The notes beneath the pieces were generated by a model. It searched no databases and was not told the origin of the DNA. It saw only the letters and a program-made list of their open reading frames with translations. From the NCBI RefSeq assembly GCF_017745215.1, contig NZ_JAGHZV010000013.1:62001-126000 (forward strand): a DNA stretch of 64,000 nt. The letters run 5' to 3'. Shown one piece after another: positions 1 to 8,057 of the stretch. The stretch comes from Sphingomonas sp. Its GTDB lineage: Bacteria > Pseudomonadota > Alphaproteobacteria > Sphingomonadales > Sphingomonadaceae. The position numbers and the translations under genes were made by a program. Within the stretch, counting starts at the first letter, position 1. The number at the start of each line of letters is the position of its first letter.

Positions 1-454
1 CCTCGTCGCCATCGTAGACGATCCCCGCGCTCGCCGGCGGCGTCGGGAACTTCGCCGCGAGCGCGGCATAATCCTCGCCGGCGTCGGGCGCCCGCGCCGC
101 GACATAGACCAGGGCCGAGACGTTCGGATGCACGCCTGCTTCGGTGACGATCATGCCCGAGAAACTATGCCCCGCGAGCACCGTCGGCCCGTCCTGCCGG
201 TCGAGCACGCGCACCGCCGCGGCCACCGCTTCGGGGAGCCTGGTGAGCGGGTTCTGCACCGACGTCACGTTCATCCCGCGCGCCTGGAGCAGCGGGATCA
301 CTTCGGACCAGGACGAGCCGTCGGCGAAGAGCCCGTGCACCAGCACGACGTTCCGCGCCCGGGTCGCGGCCAGCGTGTCGGCAAGCGCGTGCGGGCTCGC
401 CAGCACGGCGCCGGCGGTGAAAGCGGCCTTGGTGAAATTGCGGCGATCGAGCAT
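1..454 (-). CDS. Alpha/beta-hydrolase, Tat-exported, partial (C-terminus off window)
   Basis: These are the N-terminal 151 residues of an alpha/beta-hydrolase that continues past the left edge. The ATG has an AGGAG about ten bases upstream. The leader has a twin arginine (RRNF at 4-7) and then an Ala-rich hydrophobic stretch to about residue 25, which suggests Tat export. The loop VVLVHGLFADGSSW (about 36-49) supplies the oxyanion hole, and the nucleophile elbow GHSFSG places the serine at 97. The acid and histidine of the triad lie outside the window. The general look is that of small AB_hydrolase_6 esterases; the substrate is unknown. It is the last gene of the exported-protein cluster, with a 104-bp gap after the esterase gene, so it may have its own promoter. 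Confidence 0.8.
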   Translation of the reverse strand, partial: MLDRRNFTKAAFTAGAVLASPHALADTLAATRARNVVLVHGLFADGSSWSEVIPLLQARGMNVTSVQNPLTRLPEAVAAAVRVLDRQDGPTVLAGHSFSGMIVTEAGVHPNVSALVYVAARAPDAGEDYAALAAKFPTPPASAGIVYDGDE

Positions 455-558
455 CACGGCATCGTCTCCTGGTCGAGGGATGCCACCGGATATGGATCGC
501 CGCGCGCGGTGCCCAAGTCATCCGAAGGTTTTGGGGCATCGGCTTTGCAGCCGCAGAG

Positions 559-1572
559 CTAAGGCCTGTAATCCGCCCACAGCCATTCGATCGCGCCCGG
601 CAATGTCGCGGCGGTCACGCGCGCGTCCGAATGCGTGCCGCCCAGCGCCCAGACGAAGCGATAGGCATAGCCCTTGGACTTGAGCGCGGCCGCCATCCGC
701 TGGTTGGCGAGCGGCCAATTGTGCCAGCTCGCCTCGGGGTCGTCGAAATGCAGATCCTTCTCGCCCACCGCCATCCACAGGCGGATCGGCCGGGGCGGCG
801 CGTTCGGGATCAGCGTCGCGTGGAACTCCCAGGCACCACGCGGCGTCGCCGGGTCGACCGGCGAGGCCTGGTTCACGAAGGTCCCCGAATAGCTGAGCAC
901 GCGGCGGTACCATTCGGGATGGTACCAGGCCATCGCCAGCGCCGCCGACGCGCCCGAGCTCGCGCCCATCGTCGCGCGCCCCATCGGGTCGCGGCGCAGC
1001 CTGATGCCATAGTAGCGCTCGACCCGCGGCAGCACTTCGGCCTCGACGAACTCGGCATAGCGGCCCGACATCGTGTCGTACTCGAGCCCGCGCTCGGAGC
1101 CCTGCGCATCGCCGCCGCCATTGTGGATCAGGATCGCCGCCATCGCGGGCACGCGGTGCGCCGCGATGAGGTTGTCGAGCACCGTGCCGATCCGCGCGGC
1201 ATACCATTCGCCGTCCTGCACCACCATGAAGGGCAGCGGCACGCCCTTCTTCGCGCCCGCGGGAATGTAGACATAGACGTTGCGGCGATAGGGCGCGGGC
1301 TCGGATTGCTGTTCGTCCGGCGCCGCCATCCGGTTGCCCCAGGCGTCGCGCCGGGCGGTCACGTCGTTCTGGAGCTGGCGGATGCCCGGATAGAGCGCGC
1401 TCTCCTCCGATCGCATCACGAAGCCGTGGATCGCGCCCTTGGGCACCGCGGGATCGACCGCCATCTCGGGCGCATCGGCATAGTCGGGGCCGATGACCAC
1501 CTCCGACTGGTCGGGGCCCGCCGCCGCGGCGGCCAGCAGGAGCAGCGGCGCGGCGAGCAGGGCCCTCATCAT
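559..1572 (-). CDS. Exported esterase (alpha/beta-hydrolase, esterase-D/enterochelin-esterase-like)
   Basis: A 337-residue protein with a Sec-type signal peptide (hydrophobic 4-18, AAAAAG end). Carboxyl-ester hydrolysis in the periplasm is inferred from the GASSGA elbow at 203-208, where the GxSxG serine is Ser205, and a C-terminal GGTHSD carrying the likely triad histidine (about 315). Residues 95-125 (YRRNVYVYIPAG...FMVVQDG) look like the entry strand and oxyanion region of the 'putative esterase' family that includes Fes/IroE and esterase D. The start has GGGAG eight bases upstream; a second ATG follows at once. Only 13 bp separate it from the oxidoreductase gene upstream, so they are probably cotranscribed. 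The natural substrate cannot be read from the sequence; a sugar ester would suit the neighbours. Confidence 0.8.
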   Translation of the reverse strand: MMRALLAAPLLLLAAAAAGPDQSEVVIGPDYADAPEMAVDPAVPKGAIHGFVMRSEESALYPGIRQLQNDVTARRDAWGNRMAAPDEQQSEPAPYRRNVYVYIPAGAKKGVPLPFMVVQDGEWYAARIGTVLDNLIAAHRVPAMAAILIHNGGGDAQGSERGLEYDTMSGRYAEFVEAEVLPRVERYYGIRLRRDPMGRATMGASSGASAALAMAWYHPEWYRRVLSYSGTFVNQASPVDPATPRGAWEFHATLIPNAPPRPIRLWMAVGEKDLHFDDPEASWHNWPLANQRMAAALKSKGYAYRFVWALGGTHSDARVTAATLPGAIEWLWADYRP

Positions 1573-1585
1573 CCTTCTATCTCCC

Positions 1586-2944
1586 TCAGATCGCGTATCT
1601 GCTGCGCTGCGGCCGGCTGAGCATCGCCGCCGCCTCGGGATCGCCGATGATCGTCTCCGCCACCGGGTCCCATCTGATCCTGCGCCCGGTCTTCATCGCG
1701 ATCCAGTGGAGCAGGCAGGTCGAGCACGCCCGGTGCCCGATCTCGGCCGGCGCGCTCACCGCCGCGCCGGTCCGGATCGCGTCGAGCCAGTTCCGGTGCT
1801 GCTCGGGCGCCTTGTAGAGATGGATTTCGTTGGGCCCGATCACGCTGTCGAGGATCCTGGGATCGCTCGCGCGCAGCGGCACGTCGGCGGGCTTGGAGGG
1901 GTCGGAGGCCGAGACCTGGCCGGTGCGCGTCACGAAGATCCAGCCCTTGTCCCCGACGAACTTCACCCCCGTCTCGAACGCGCCCGAGATCGTCATCGTA
2001 ACGCCATTGGCATAGCGCGCATGGCTCTCGAACGGCCCGTGCACGTCCCAGAGGCCGCTCTGGGGGAACGCCGCGGTGCCCCAGATCTCGACCGGGCCGG
2101 AATGCTCCATGTCCATCCCCCAATGCGCGGTGTCGACATGGTGCGCGCCCCAGCCGGTGATCATCCCCGCGCCGAACTGCTCGCAGCGCAGCCACCCCGG
2201 CCGGTCCTCGAAGCTGTTCTGCGGATGGACGCGCATCTCGGTGTAATAGACTTCGGGCGTGGTCCCCAGCCAGGCGTCGTAATCGAGGTTGCGCGGGATC
2301 GGCATCGCCGGCGCCGCCGGGCCGGAAGGATCGCCGGGGAGCCCGACCTCGACGTGGACGAGCTTGCCGATCCGGCCGTTGCGCACCAGCTCGCAGGCAC
2401 GGTGGAACTGCGGCCAGGGGTCTTGCCCGCGCTGCTGCGAGCCGATCTGGAGGATCATCCCCGAGGCCTTGACCGCGTCGGCCATGCGGCGCCCTTCGGC
2501 GATCGTCAGCGAGGCGGGCTTCTGGCAATAGACGTGCTTGCCCGCCTGCACCGCATGCACCGCCATCGGCGCATGCTGGTGGTCGGGGGTGGAGATCAGC
2601 ACCGCGTCGATGTCCTTGGCGGCGAGCAGCTCGCGATAGTCGGTATAGCCGCGGGTGCCGGCGTAGGGCTTGTCGCGCCCCTCGCTGTACCGGCTGTCGA
2701 CCAGCTGCATCCCCGCGCCGAGCCGCACCGTGTCGAGGTCGCACACCGCGACGATCTGCGCATCGGCGTGCTTGTGGATCTCCTTCATGTCGTGGATGCG
2801 GCTGATCCGCCCCACCCCGATCGCGCCGATGGTAACGCGGTTCGACGGCGCGGCCTTGCCGAACACGCTCGACGGCACGATCATCGGCGCGGCGAGCGTC
2901 GCGGCGGCGCCCCTGAGCGCGGTGCGGCGGGTGATGCTGGTCAT
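1586..2944 (-). CDS. Gfo/Idh/MocA-family oxidoreductase, Tat-exported
   Basis: A 452-residue NAD(P)-dependent oxidoreductase of the glucose-fructose oxidoreductase/inositol dehydrogenase family. The start at 2944 is chosen because GAGAGGGGACAA precedes it and it places the twin arginine (TRRTALRG) at 6-7, followed by a hydrophobic stretch to about 22; a start 11 codons upstream would bury the leader. The Rossmann segment is VTIGAIGVGRISR (37-49). The family Lys-Pro motif is CQKP (140-143) in place of the usual EKP, and the catalytic region GAHHVDTAHWG (266-276) holds the His-His-Asp group. These proteins oxidise or epimerise sugars and cyclitols, often with tightly held cofactor when periplasmic, as in Zymomonas GFOR. 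A palindromic repeat lies between it and the second oxidoreductase gene. Confidence 0.85.
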   Translation of the reverse strand: MTSITRRTALRGAAATLAAPMIVPSSVFGKAAPSNRVTIGAIGVGRISRIHDMKEIHKHADAQIVAVCDLDTVRLGAGMQLVDSRYSEGRDKPYAGTRGYTDYRELLAAKDIDAVLISTPDHQHAPMAVHAVQAGKHVYCQKPASLTIAEGRRMADAVKASGMILQIGSQQRGQDPWPQFHRACELVRNGRIGKLVHVEVGLPGDPSGPAAPAMPIPRNLDYDAWLGTTPEVYYTEMRVHPQNSFEDRPGWLRCEQFGAGMITGWGAHHVDTAHWGMDMEHSGPVEIWGTAAFPQSGLWDVHGPFESHARYANGVTMTISGAFETGVKFVGDKGWIFVTRTGQVSASDPSKPADVPLRASDPRILDSVIGPNEIHLYKAPEQHRNWLDAIRTGAAVSAPAEIGHRACSTCLLHWIAMKTGRRIRWDPVAETIIGDPEAAAMLSRPQRSRYAI

Positions 2945-2977
2945 TTGTCCCCTCTCTTCAACTCGATGCCTTTTCAA

Positions 2978-3060
2978 CCGTCATCCCGGCGAAAGCCGGG
3001 ATCCAGAGTCACCGACGACGTCGCTCGCTGCCCTGGGTCCCGGCTTTCGCCGGGATGACC
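2978..3060. repeat. Paired palindromic repeat (REP/BIME-like), copy 1
   Basis: Two inverted units face each other: CCGTCATCCCGGCGAAAGCC near 2979 and its complement ending at 3060, with about 30 bp between. Each unit is itself a hairpin (CCCGGC-GAAA-GCCGGG), so the whole can fold as a double hairpin or one long cruciform. It sits between two same-strand genes of the exported-oxidoreductase cluster, where it could trim or partly terminate the transcript. Confidence 0.9.
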
Positions 3061-3070
3061 AAGGGAGAAT

Positions 3071-4231
3071 TCACCCCAGCAGCGGCCGGGTGGCGTTCTG
3101 CTGCGCGGTCAGCACCAGCTCGGCGGCGAGCAGCGCCTGATCCTGGTCCTGCCCGTTGCTCGTCCGCTCGACGATATCGGCGATGAACTGCGGCCCGAAC
3201 GGCAGGTGCACCGCCGAGCAATCCAGATAGCGGATGCCCTTCTTGTCGACGATGAACAGATGATTCCCGCCCGGCTTGCCGGTGATGTCGACGTATTTGC
3301 GGAGCTCGATGTATCCCTCGGTGCCGAGGATGAAGAGCCGCCCGTCGCCCCAGGTCGGCAGCCCGTCGGGGGTGAACCAGTCGACCCGGATGTAGCCGGT
3401 GCCGCCATTGCCGACCGCGGTCATGTCGCCGAAATCCTCGAACCTGGGGTATTTCGCCCAATGGACGTTGCCGGTCTGCGACGCGACGACCTTGGCCTGG
3501 GTGGACTTGGTGTAGAACAGGAACTGGTCGGCCTGGTGGCTGCCGATGTCGGTGAGGATGCCGCCGTAGCGGGCCTTGTCCCAGAACCATGCCGGCCGGC
3601 TCGGCTCGCCGACGCGGTGGGGGGCGAGGTTCACCGTCTGGACGACCTTGCCGATCTGCCCCTGCTCGACGAGATAGCCGGCCTGCACCGCCGCGCGCAC
3701 CTCGAGCCGCTCGCTGTACATCACCGCGAACTTGCGCCCGGTCTCCTTGATCGTCCGTCGCACCTCGGCGAGCTGGGCGAGGCTGGTGATCGCCGGCTTG
3801 TCGCCCAGGAAGTCCTTCCCCGCCTTCATCGCGCGGATGCCGAGCGGTGCACGAAGGTCGGGGATCGGCGCACCGGCGATCACCTTGATCGCCTTGTCGT
3901 CCATGATCTCTGCTTCGCTGCGCGCGAGCTTGACGTCGTTGCCGTAGCGCTGGCGGAAGGTCGCGATCTGCCCGGGATCCTCGGCATGGAAGGCCACCAG
4001 CTTGCCGCCGCCGCGGATCATCGCGTCGGTCATGCCGTAGATGTGCGCATGGTCGAGCCCGACCACCGCGAAGGGCACGCTGTATTTCACATCGGGTTCG
4101 GGCCCGGCGGGCGCCTTCTCCTCGCTCACGCCATTGCCCGCGCTGGTCGATTGCCCGCGCGCCGGCAGCGTCGCGGCGAGCCCGGCCAGCCCTGCGCCGG
4201 CCAGGATGGCGCGGCGGTCGATCTCGGTCAT
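3071..4231 (-). CDS. Second Gfo/Idh/MocA-family oxidoreductase, Tat-exported
   Basis: A 386-residue protein, distant from its neighbour but of the same two-domain family. The twin arginine is at 6-7 (DRRAILAGAG), with a hydrophobic run to about 22. The nucleotide-binding turn reads VVGLDHAHIYGM (57-67), not the usual GxGxxG, so cofactor binding may be altered. The Lys-Pro motif is GDKP (143-146), and DIGSHQADQ in the second domain occupies the catalytic His position. It lies 19 bp downstream of the cupin gene and 127 bp upstream of the first oxidoreductase gene. Two such proteins side by side suggest stepwise oxidation/reduction at different positions of one substrate, as in known keto-sugar pathways; that is inference. 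Start and family are well supported, substrate is not. Confidence 0.83.
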   Translation of the reverse strand: MTEIDRRAILAGAGLAGLAATLPARGQSTSAGNGVSEEKAPAGPEPDVKYSVPFAVVGLDHAHIYGMTDAMIRGGGKLVAFHAEDPGQIATFRQRYGNDVKLARSEAEIMDDKAIKVIAGAPIPDLRAPLGIRAMKAGKDFLGDKPAITSLAQLAEVRRTIKETGRKFAVMYSERLEVRAAVQAGYLVEQGQIGKVVQTVNLAPHRVGEPSRPAWFWDKARYGGILTDIGSHQADQFLFYTKSTQAKVVASQTGNVHWAKYPRFEDFGDMTAVGNGGTGYIRVDWFTPDGLPTWGDGRLFILGTEGYIELRKYVDITGKPGGNHLFIVDKKGIRYLDCSAVHLPFGPQFIADIVERTSNGQDQDQALLAAELVLTAQQNATRPLLG

Positions 4232-4249
4232 GCTGGTCCCCTCGATGCG

Positions 4250-4696
4250 TTATTGGGCCGGCGTGTCGCCGCTCTTCCAGTTGATCACGAAATAGGTCGC
4301 GGGCGTATCCCCGACATTCTTCAGCGCATGCTCGCTGTTCGAGGCGTTGAAGATGATCGACCCCGGCCCGACGCGCTTCCAGGTGCCGCCCGACAGCGTC
4401 TCCACCGTGCCTTCGCGGACGATCACCAGCTCCTCGTTGGGATGACGGTGCGGCGGATGGCTGGCGAGCCCGCGGTTGAGCGTGGTGATGTGCATCTCCA
4501 GCTCCTTCAAGGTCGCGGTGGGTGCACGGACGACGTTGCGGATCGCGCCGACGTCGGTCTCCTGCACGGGGAGCGCGTTCCAGTCCCATACCGCGGGGCC
4601 GAGCAGCTCGGACGTCCCTTGCGCGAGCGCCGTCGCCCACAGCGTGGCGGCTACGGCGACGGCGGCAACGCCCAGGTCGCGGCGCGTGAATCGCAT
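4250..4696 (-). CDS. Small Tat-exported cupin-domain protein
   Basis: A 148-residue single-cupin protein. Two ATGs stand in tandem (4699 and 4696); the second is chosen because AAGGAG lies six bases before it. The leader RFTRRDLGVAAVAVAATLWA carries the twin arginine at 5-6. Cupin motif 1 is SHPPHRHPNEELVIVREG (79-96), with His83, His85 and Glu89 as metal ligands; motif 2 supplies His123 (NSEHALKN). Such proteins are metal-dependent isomerases, epimerases or dioxygenases, or merely sugar-binding. It is first in the minus-strand cluster, so transcription of the two oxidoreductases probably begins upstream of it, near the conserved element at 4855-4889. Confidence 0.83.
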   Translation of the reverse strand: MRFTRRDLGVAAVAVAATLWATALAQGTSELLGPAVWDWNALPVQETDVGAIRNVVRAPTATLKELEMHITTLNRGLASHPPHRHPNEELVIVREGTVETLSGGTWKRVGPGSIIFNASNSEHALKNVGDTPATYFVINWKSGDTPAQ

Positions 4697-4854
4697 CATC
4701 CTCTCCTTCGTTCGCGGCCCTGGCGAGCGCACTTGTCTGAGTTATTTCAACGGTAGAAGCGCGCCGCGATTCTGTCCAGCGGCTCGGCTTTCCTTGTTGG
4801 GAAGTTCTGGTTATGTTCGCTCGTTGCTCTTCGTCCGAATTCGATGGGGAGGAA

Positions 4855-4889
4855 GATTTTTCGGCATGGAGAGTGTCAACCGTGTCAAC
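4855..4889 (-). promoter_or_regulatory. Conserved 35-bp upstream element, copy B (tandem GTTGACAC)
   Basis: Read on the minus strand this begins GTTGACACGGTTGACAC, two direct 8-bp repeats, and goes on through CCATGC to GAAAAATC. It matches 27413-27447 (plus strand) at 28 of 35 positions without gaps. In both places it points toward an operon (here the cupin cluster, about 160 bp downstream). TTGACA resembles a -35 box, but no good -10 follows at 16-18 bp. It could be a promoter or a regulator site; its role is unknown. Confidence 0.4.
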
Positions 4890-4917
4890 CAGCGTGCGCG
4901 AAGGGAGCAGCGAATCC

Positions 4918-5712
4918 ATGGGCGGACCCATAAGAGTCGGCATCGGCGGCTGGACCTTCGAACCCTGGCGCGGGACCTTCTATCCGGAGGGGCTCAGCCA
5001 GAAGAAGGAGCTCGAATTCGCCAGCCGCGCGCTGACTGCGATCGAAGTCAACGGCACCTATTATTCGACTTTCAAGCCCGAGACCTTCGCCGGCTGGGCC
5101 GGGACCGCGCCCGAGGGGTTCGTCTTCACGCTCAAGGGCTCGCGCTTCTGCACCAACCGCAAGGTGCTGGCCGAGGCCGGCGAATCGGTCTCGCGCTATG
5201 TGAAGCAGGGCATCGTCGAGCTGGGCGGGAAGCTCGGGCCGATCTTCTGGCAGTTCATGGCGACCAAGAAGTTCGACGCGCAGGACTTCGCCGCCTTCCT
5301 CGACCTGCTTCCCCGCGAGGAAGCGGGGGTGAAGCTCCGCCATGCGGTGCAGGCGCGGCACGAGAGCTTCCAGGTGCCCGAGTTCGTCGCGCTCTGCCGG
5401 AGCCGGGATGTCGCGATCGTCTTCGCTGATTCGCCCGAATATCCGGGCGTCGCCGACATCACGACGGACTTCGTCTACGCCCGGCTCGAGGCGGGCGCCG
5501 ACGAGAATCCGCTTTGCTATCCCGACGCCGAGCTGCCGCGGTGGATCGCCGCGGCCAGGACCTGGTCCGAGGGCGGCCAGCCGGAAGGCCTGCCCTATTT
5601 CGGCGAGGCCCCCGCGCCGGTCACGCCGCGCGAGACCTTCGTCTTCTTCATCCACGGCGGCAAGGTACGGGCGCCGGCCGCCGCGCAGGCGATGATCGAC
5701 GCAGTGAGGTGA
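4918..5712 (+). CDS. DUF72 family protein
   Basis: A 264-residue protein of the DUF72 (YecE-like) TIM-barrel family. The start ATG at 4918 follows AAGGGAGCAG and opens directly into the family's first strand (IRVGIGGWTFEPWRGTFYP). Other typical stretches are EVNGTYYSTF (about 44-53), FTLKGSRFCTN (about 76-86), FWQFMATKKF (about 115-124) and the closing FVFFIHGG. Biochemical function is not established for the family. The frame stays open 35 codons further upstream, but that part overlaps the conserved element and has no family similarity. It is transcribed divergently from the exported-oxidoreductase cluster and convergently with the CoA-transferase gene, only 30 bp away. Confidence 0.85.
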   Translation: MGGPIRVGIGGWTFEPWRGTFYPEGLSQKKELEFASRALTAIEVNGTYYSTFKPETFAGWAGTAPEGFVFTLKGSRFCTNRKVLAEAGESVSRYVKQGIVELGGKLGPIFWQFMATKKFDAQDFAAFLDLLPREEAGVKLRHAVQARHESFQVPEFVALCRSRDVAIVFADSPEYPGVADITTDFVYARLEAGADENPLCYPDAELPRWIAAARTWSEGGQPEGLPYFGEAPAPVTPRETFVFFIHGGKVRAPAAAQAMIDAVR

Positions 5713-5742
5713 CTGACTCGCCAAATAAGCTCGTTGGTGGGT

Positions 5743-6861
5743 TCAGCAGTCGTTCGCCGGCCGCCTCGGCGGCGCCCGGTCTGAGACCATCCGCTCGCCG
5801 TCGATCACGATCGGCCCGGCCACGCCCGGCAGCCCGTCGCGCTCGATCCGCATGCCCCGAGCGACAACCTGCGGGTCGGCGAACACCTCCGCCACGCTGT
5901 TGATCGGCCCCGCCGGCACGCCTTCGCGCTCGAGCGCCTCGGCGAGCTCGGCCTTGCTCCAGCCGGCGATCGCCGCCTCGATCGGCGGGATCAGCTCGGC
6001 GCGGTTGGTCACGCGCCCCGGGTTGGTCGCGAAGCGCGGGTCGTCGGCGAGGGCAAGCCCCAGCACGCTGCAGAGCTTGCGGAACTGGCTGTCGTTGCCC
6101 ACCGCGATGATGAGGTCGCCGTCCTTCGCCGCGAAGGCCTGATAGGGCGCGAGGTTGGCGTGGCCGTTGCCCATCCGGTGCGGCACCTTGCCCGAGGCCA
6201 TCCAGTTGAGCGCCTGGTTGGCGAGCACCGCCACCTGGGTGTCGAGCAGCGCCATGTCGATGTGCGCGCCTTCGCCGGTCGCTTCGCGCTGTCGCAGCGC
6301 CGCGAGGATCGCGACGGCCGAATAGACGCCGGTGAAGATGTCGGCATAGGCGATCCCCGCCTTCTGCGGCGTGCCATCGGGCTCGCCGGTCAGGCTCATG
6401 AACCCGCCGATCCCCTGGATGATGAAGTCATAGCCCGCACGGTGCGCATAGGGCCCGGTCTGGCCGAACCCGGTGATCGAGCAGACAATCAGCCGCGGGT
6501 CGAGCGCCCTGAGGCTCGCCGGGTCGAGCCCGTATTTCACCAGCCCGCCGACCTTGTAGTTCTCGATCACCACATCGGCCCCCGCGACGAGCTCGCGGAT
6601 CCGCGCCTGGCCTGCGGGCGAGGCGATGTCGACCGCGATCGCGGTCTTGCCCCGGTTGGTCGAATGGAAATAGGCCGCGTCCAGCGCCTCGCCGTCGGGC
6701 GCGTGGAGGAAGGGCGGGCCCCAGTGGCGCGTATCGTCGCCTTCGCCTGGCCGCTCGACCTTCACCACTTCGGCGCCGAGGTCGGCGAGCAGCTGGCCGC
6801 ACCACGGCCCCGCGAGGATCCGCGCCAGCTCGACGACCTTGATCCCGTCGAGCGGGCGCAT
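5743..6861 (-). CDS. Family III CoA-transferase (CaiB/BaiF), probable succinyl-CoA:glutarate CoA-transferase
   Basis: A 372-residue formyl-CoA-transferase-type enzyme. The N-terminal GIKVVELARILAGPWCGQLL and GAEVVKVERPG are family hallmarks, and Asp174 in AYADIFTGVYSA is the catalytic aspartate that forms the mixed anhydride with the acyl group. Its ATG overlaps the gcdH stop (TGATG), so the two are translationally coupled. Known gcdH-linked CaiB proteins (bacterial GcdG, human SUGCT) move CoA from succinyl-CoA to glutarate, and coupling to gcdH here makes that the best guess. It would feed glutaryl-CoA to GcdH during lysine or glutarate breakdown. Family certain, substrate inferred from context. 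Confidence 0.88.
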   Translation of the reverse strand: MRPLDGIKVVELARILAGPWCGQLLADLGAEVVKVERPGEGDDTRHWGPPFLHAPDGEALDAAYFHSTNRGKTAIAVDIASPAGQARIRELVAGADVVIENYKVGGLVKYGLDPASLRALDPRLIVCSITGFGQTGPYAHRAGYDFIIQGIGGFMSLTGEPDGTPQKAGIAYADIFTGVYSAVAILAALRQREATGEGAHIDMALLDTQVAVLANQALNWMASGKVPHRMGNGHANLAPYQAFAAKDGDLIIAVGNDSQFRKLCSVLGLALADDPRFATNPGRVTNRAELIPPIEAAIAGWSKAELAEALEREGVPAGPINSVAEVFADPQVVARGMRIERDGLPGVAGPIVIDGERMVSDRAPPRRPANDC

Positions 6862-8045
6862 CAGAACGCCGCGATGCCCGTGATCGCGCGGCCGAGGATC
6901 AGCGCGTGCACGTCGTGCGTGCCCTCATAGGTGTTGACCGTCTCGAGGTTGATCGCGTGGCGCATCACATGGAATTCGGCCGAGATGCCGTTGCCGCCGT
7001 GCATGTCGCGCGCGACCCGGGCGATATCGAGCGCCTTGCCGCAATTGTTGCGCTTGATGAGGCTGATCGTCTCCGGCGCGAGCGTGCCGGCGTCGAACAT
7101 CCGCCCCGCCTGGAGCGCGGCCTGGAGGCCCAGTCCGATCTCGGTCTGCATGTTGGCGAGCTTCAGCTGCACCAGCTGGTTGGCGGCGAGCGGCCGGCCG
7201 AACTGCGCACGGTCGAGCGTGTACTGCCGCGCGGCGTGGAAGCACGCCTCGGCCGCGCCCATCGCGCCCCAGGCGATGCCGTAGCGCGCGCGGTTGAGGC
7301 AGCCGAACGGGCCCTTCAGGCCCTGCACCTCGGGGAGCAGCGCGTCCTCGGGCACTTCGACGCCGTCCATCACGATCTCGCCGGTGATCGAAGCGCGCAA
7401 GCTCAGCTTGCCTTCGATCTTGGGCGTGGTCAGTCCCTTCATGCCGCGTTCGAGCACGAAGCCCTTGATACCGCCGCCATGCGCTTCGCTCTTGGCCCAG
7501 ACGACCATCACGTCGGCGATCGGCGAATTGGTGATCCACATCTTGGAGCCGGTGAGCCGGTAGCCGCCGTCGATCTTCGCGGCGCGGGTGCGCATGCCGC
7601 CGGGGTCCGATCCCGCGTCGGGCTCGGTCAGCCCGAAGCAGCCGACCCATTCGCCGGTCGCAAGCCTAGGGAGATACTTCCGCTTCTGCGCCTCGGTGCC
7701 GTAAGCATAGATCGGGTGCATCACGAGGCTCGACTGGACGCTCATCGCCGAGCGATAGCCCGAGTCGACCGCCTCGACTTCGCGCGCGACCAGGCCATAG
7801 GCGACATAGCCCAGCCCGGCGCCGCCATAGGTCTCGGGGATCGTCGCCCCGAGCAGGCCGAGCTGGCCCATCTCGGTCATGATCTCGCGGTCGAACCGCT
7901 CCTCGAGGAAGGCGCTGGTCACGCGCGGCGCCAGCTCGTTCTGGGCATAGGCACGCGCCGCGTCCCGCACCGCGCGCTCCTCGTCGGTCAGCTGCGCGTC
8001 GAGTGCAAAGGGGTCCTGCCAGTCGAACCGGCCCATCTCAGCCAT
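6861..8045 (-). CDS. gcdH: Glutaryl-CoA dehydrogenase
   Basis: A 394-residue acyl-CoA dehydrogenase that oxidises and decarboxylates glutaryl-CoA to crotonyl-CoA with FAD, passing electrons to ETF. The GcdH subgroup is recognised from [15 protein letters not shown] (about 97-111), the FAD-binding stretch [17 protein letters not shown] and the C-terminal [20 protein letters not shown], where Glu374 is the catalytic base. Length and ends match the family. It lies 12 bp after the mitofilin-like gene of the haem operon and overlaps the CoA-transferase by one base. The placement of a lysine/tryptophan-degradation enzyme behind hemCD is curious, but cotranscription is suggested by spacing. Confidence 0.93.
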   Translation of the reverse strand: MAEMGRFDWQDPFALDAQLTDEERAVRDAARAYAQNELAPRVTSAFLEERFDREIMTEMGQLGLLGATIPETYGGAGLGYVAYGLVAREVEAVDSGYRSAMSVQSSLVMHPIYAYGTEAQKRKYLPRLATGEWVGCFGLTEPDAGSDPGGMRTRAAKIDGGYRLTGSKMWITNSPIADVMVVWAKSEAHGGGIKGFVLERGMKGLTTPKIEGKLSLRASITGEIVMDGVEVPEDALLPEVQGLKGPFGCLNRARYGIAWGAMGAAEACFHAARQYTLDRAQFGRPLAANQLVQLKLANMQTEIGLGLQAALQAGRMFDAGTLAPETISLIKRNNCGKALDIARVARDMHGGNGISAEFHVMRHAINLETVNTYEGTHDVHALILGRAITGIAAF

Positions 8046-8057
8046 GCTATCGTTCCT

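Noticed and set aside
2978-3060. CRISPR-like repeat-spacer pattern
   Set aside because: The units are inverted, not direct, occur only in pairs, and are scattered over 40 kb; this is a REP/BIME-type element.
4813-4917. Longer start for the DUF72 protein
   Set aside because: The extra 35 residues have no family similarity and cover the conserved upstream element; the ATG at 4918 has a better ribosome-binding site and matches the family N-terminus.
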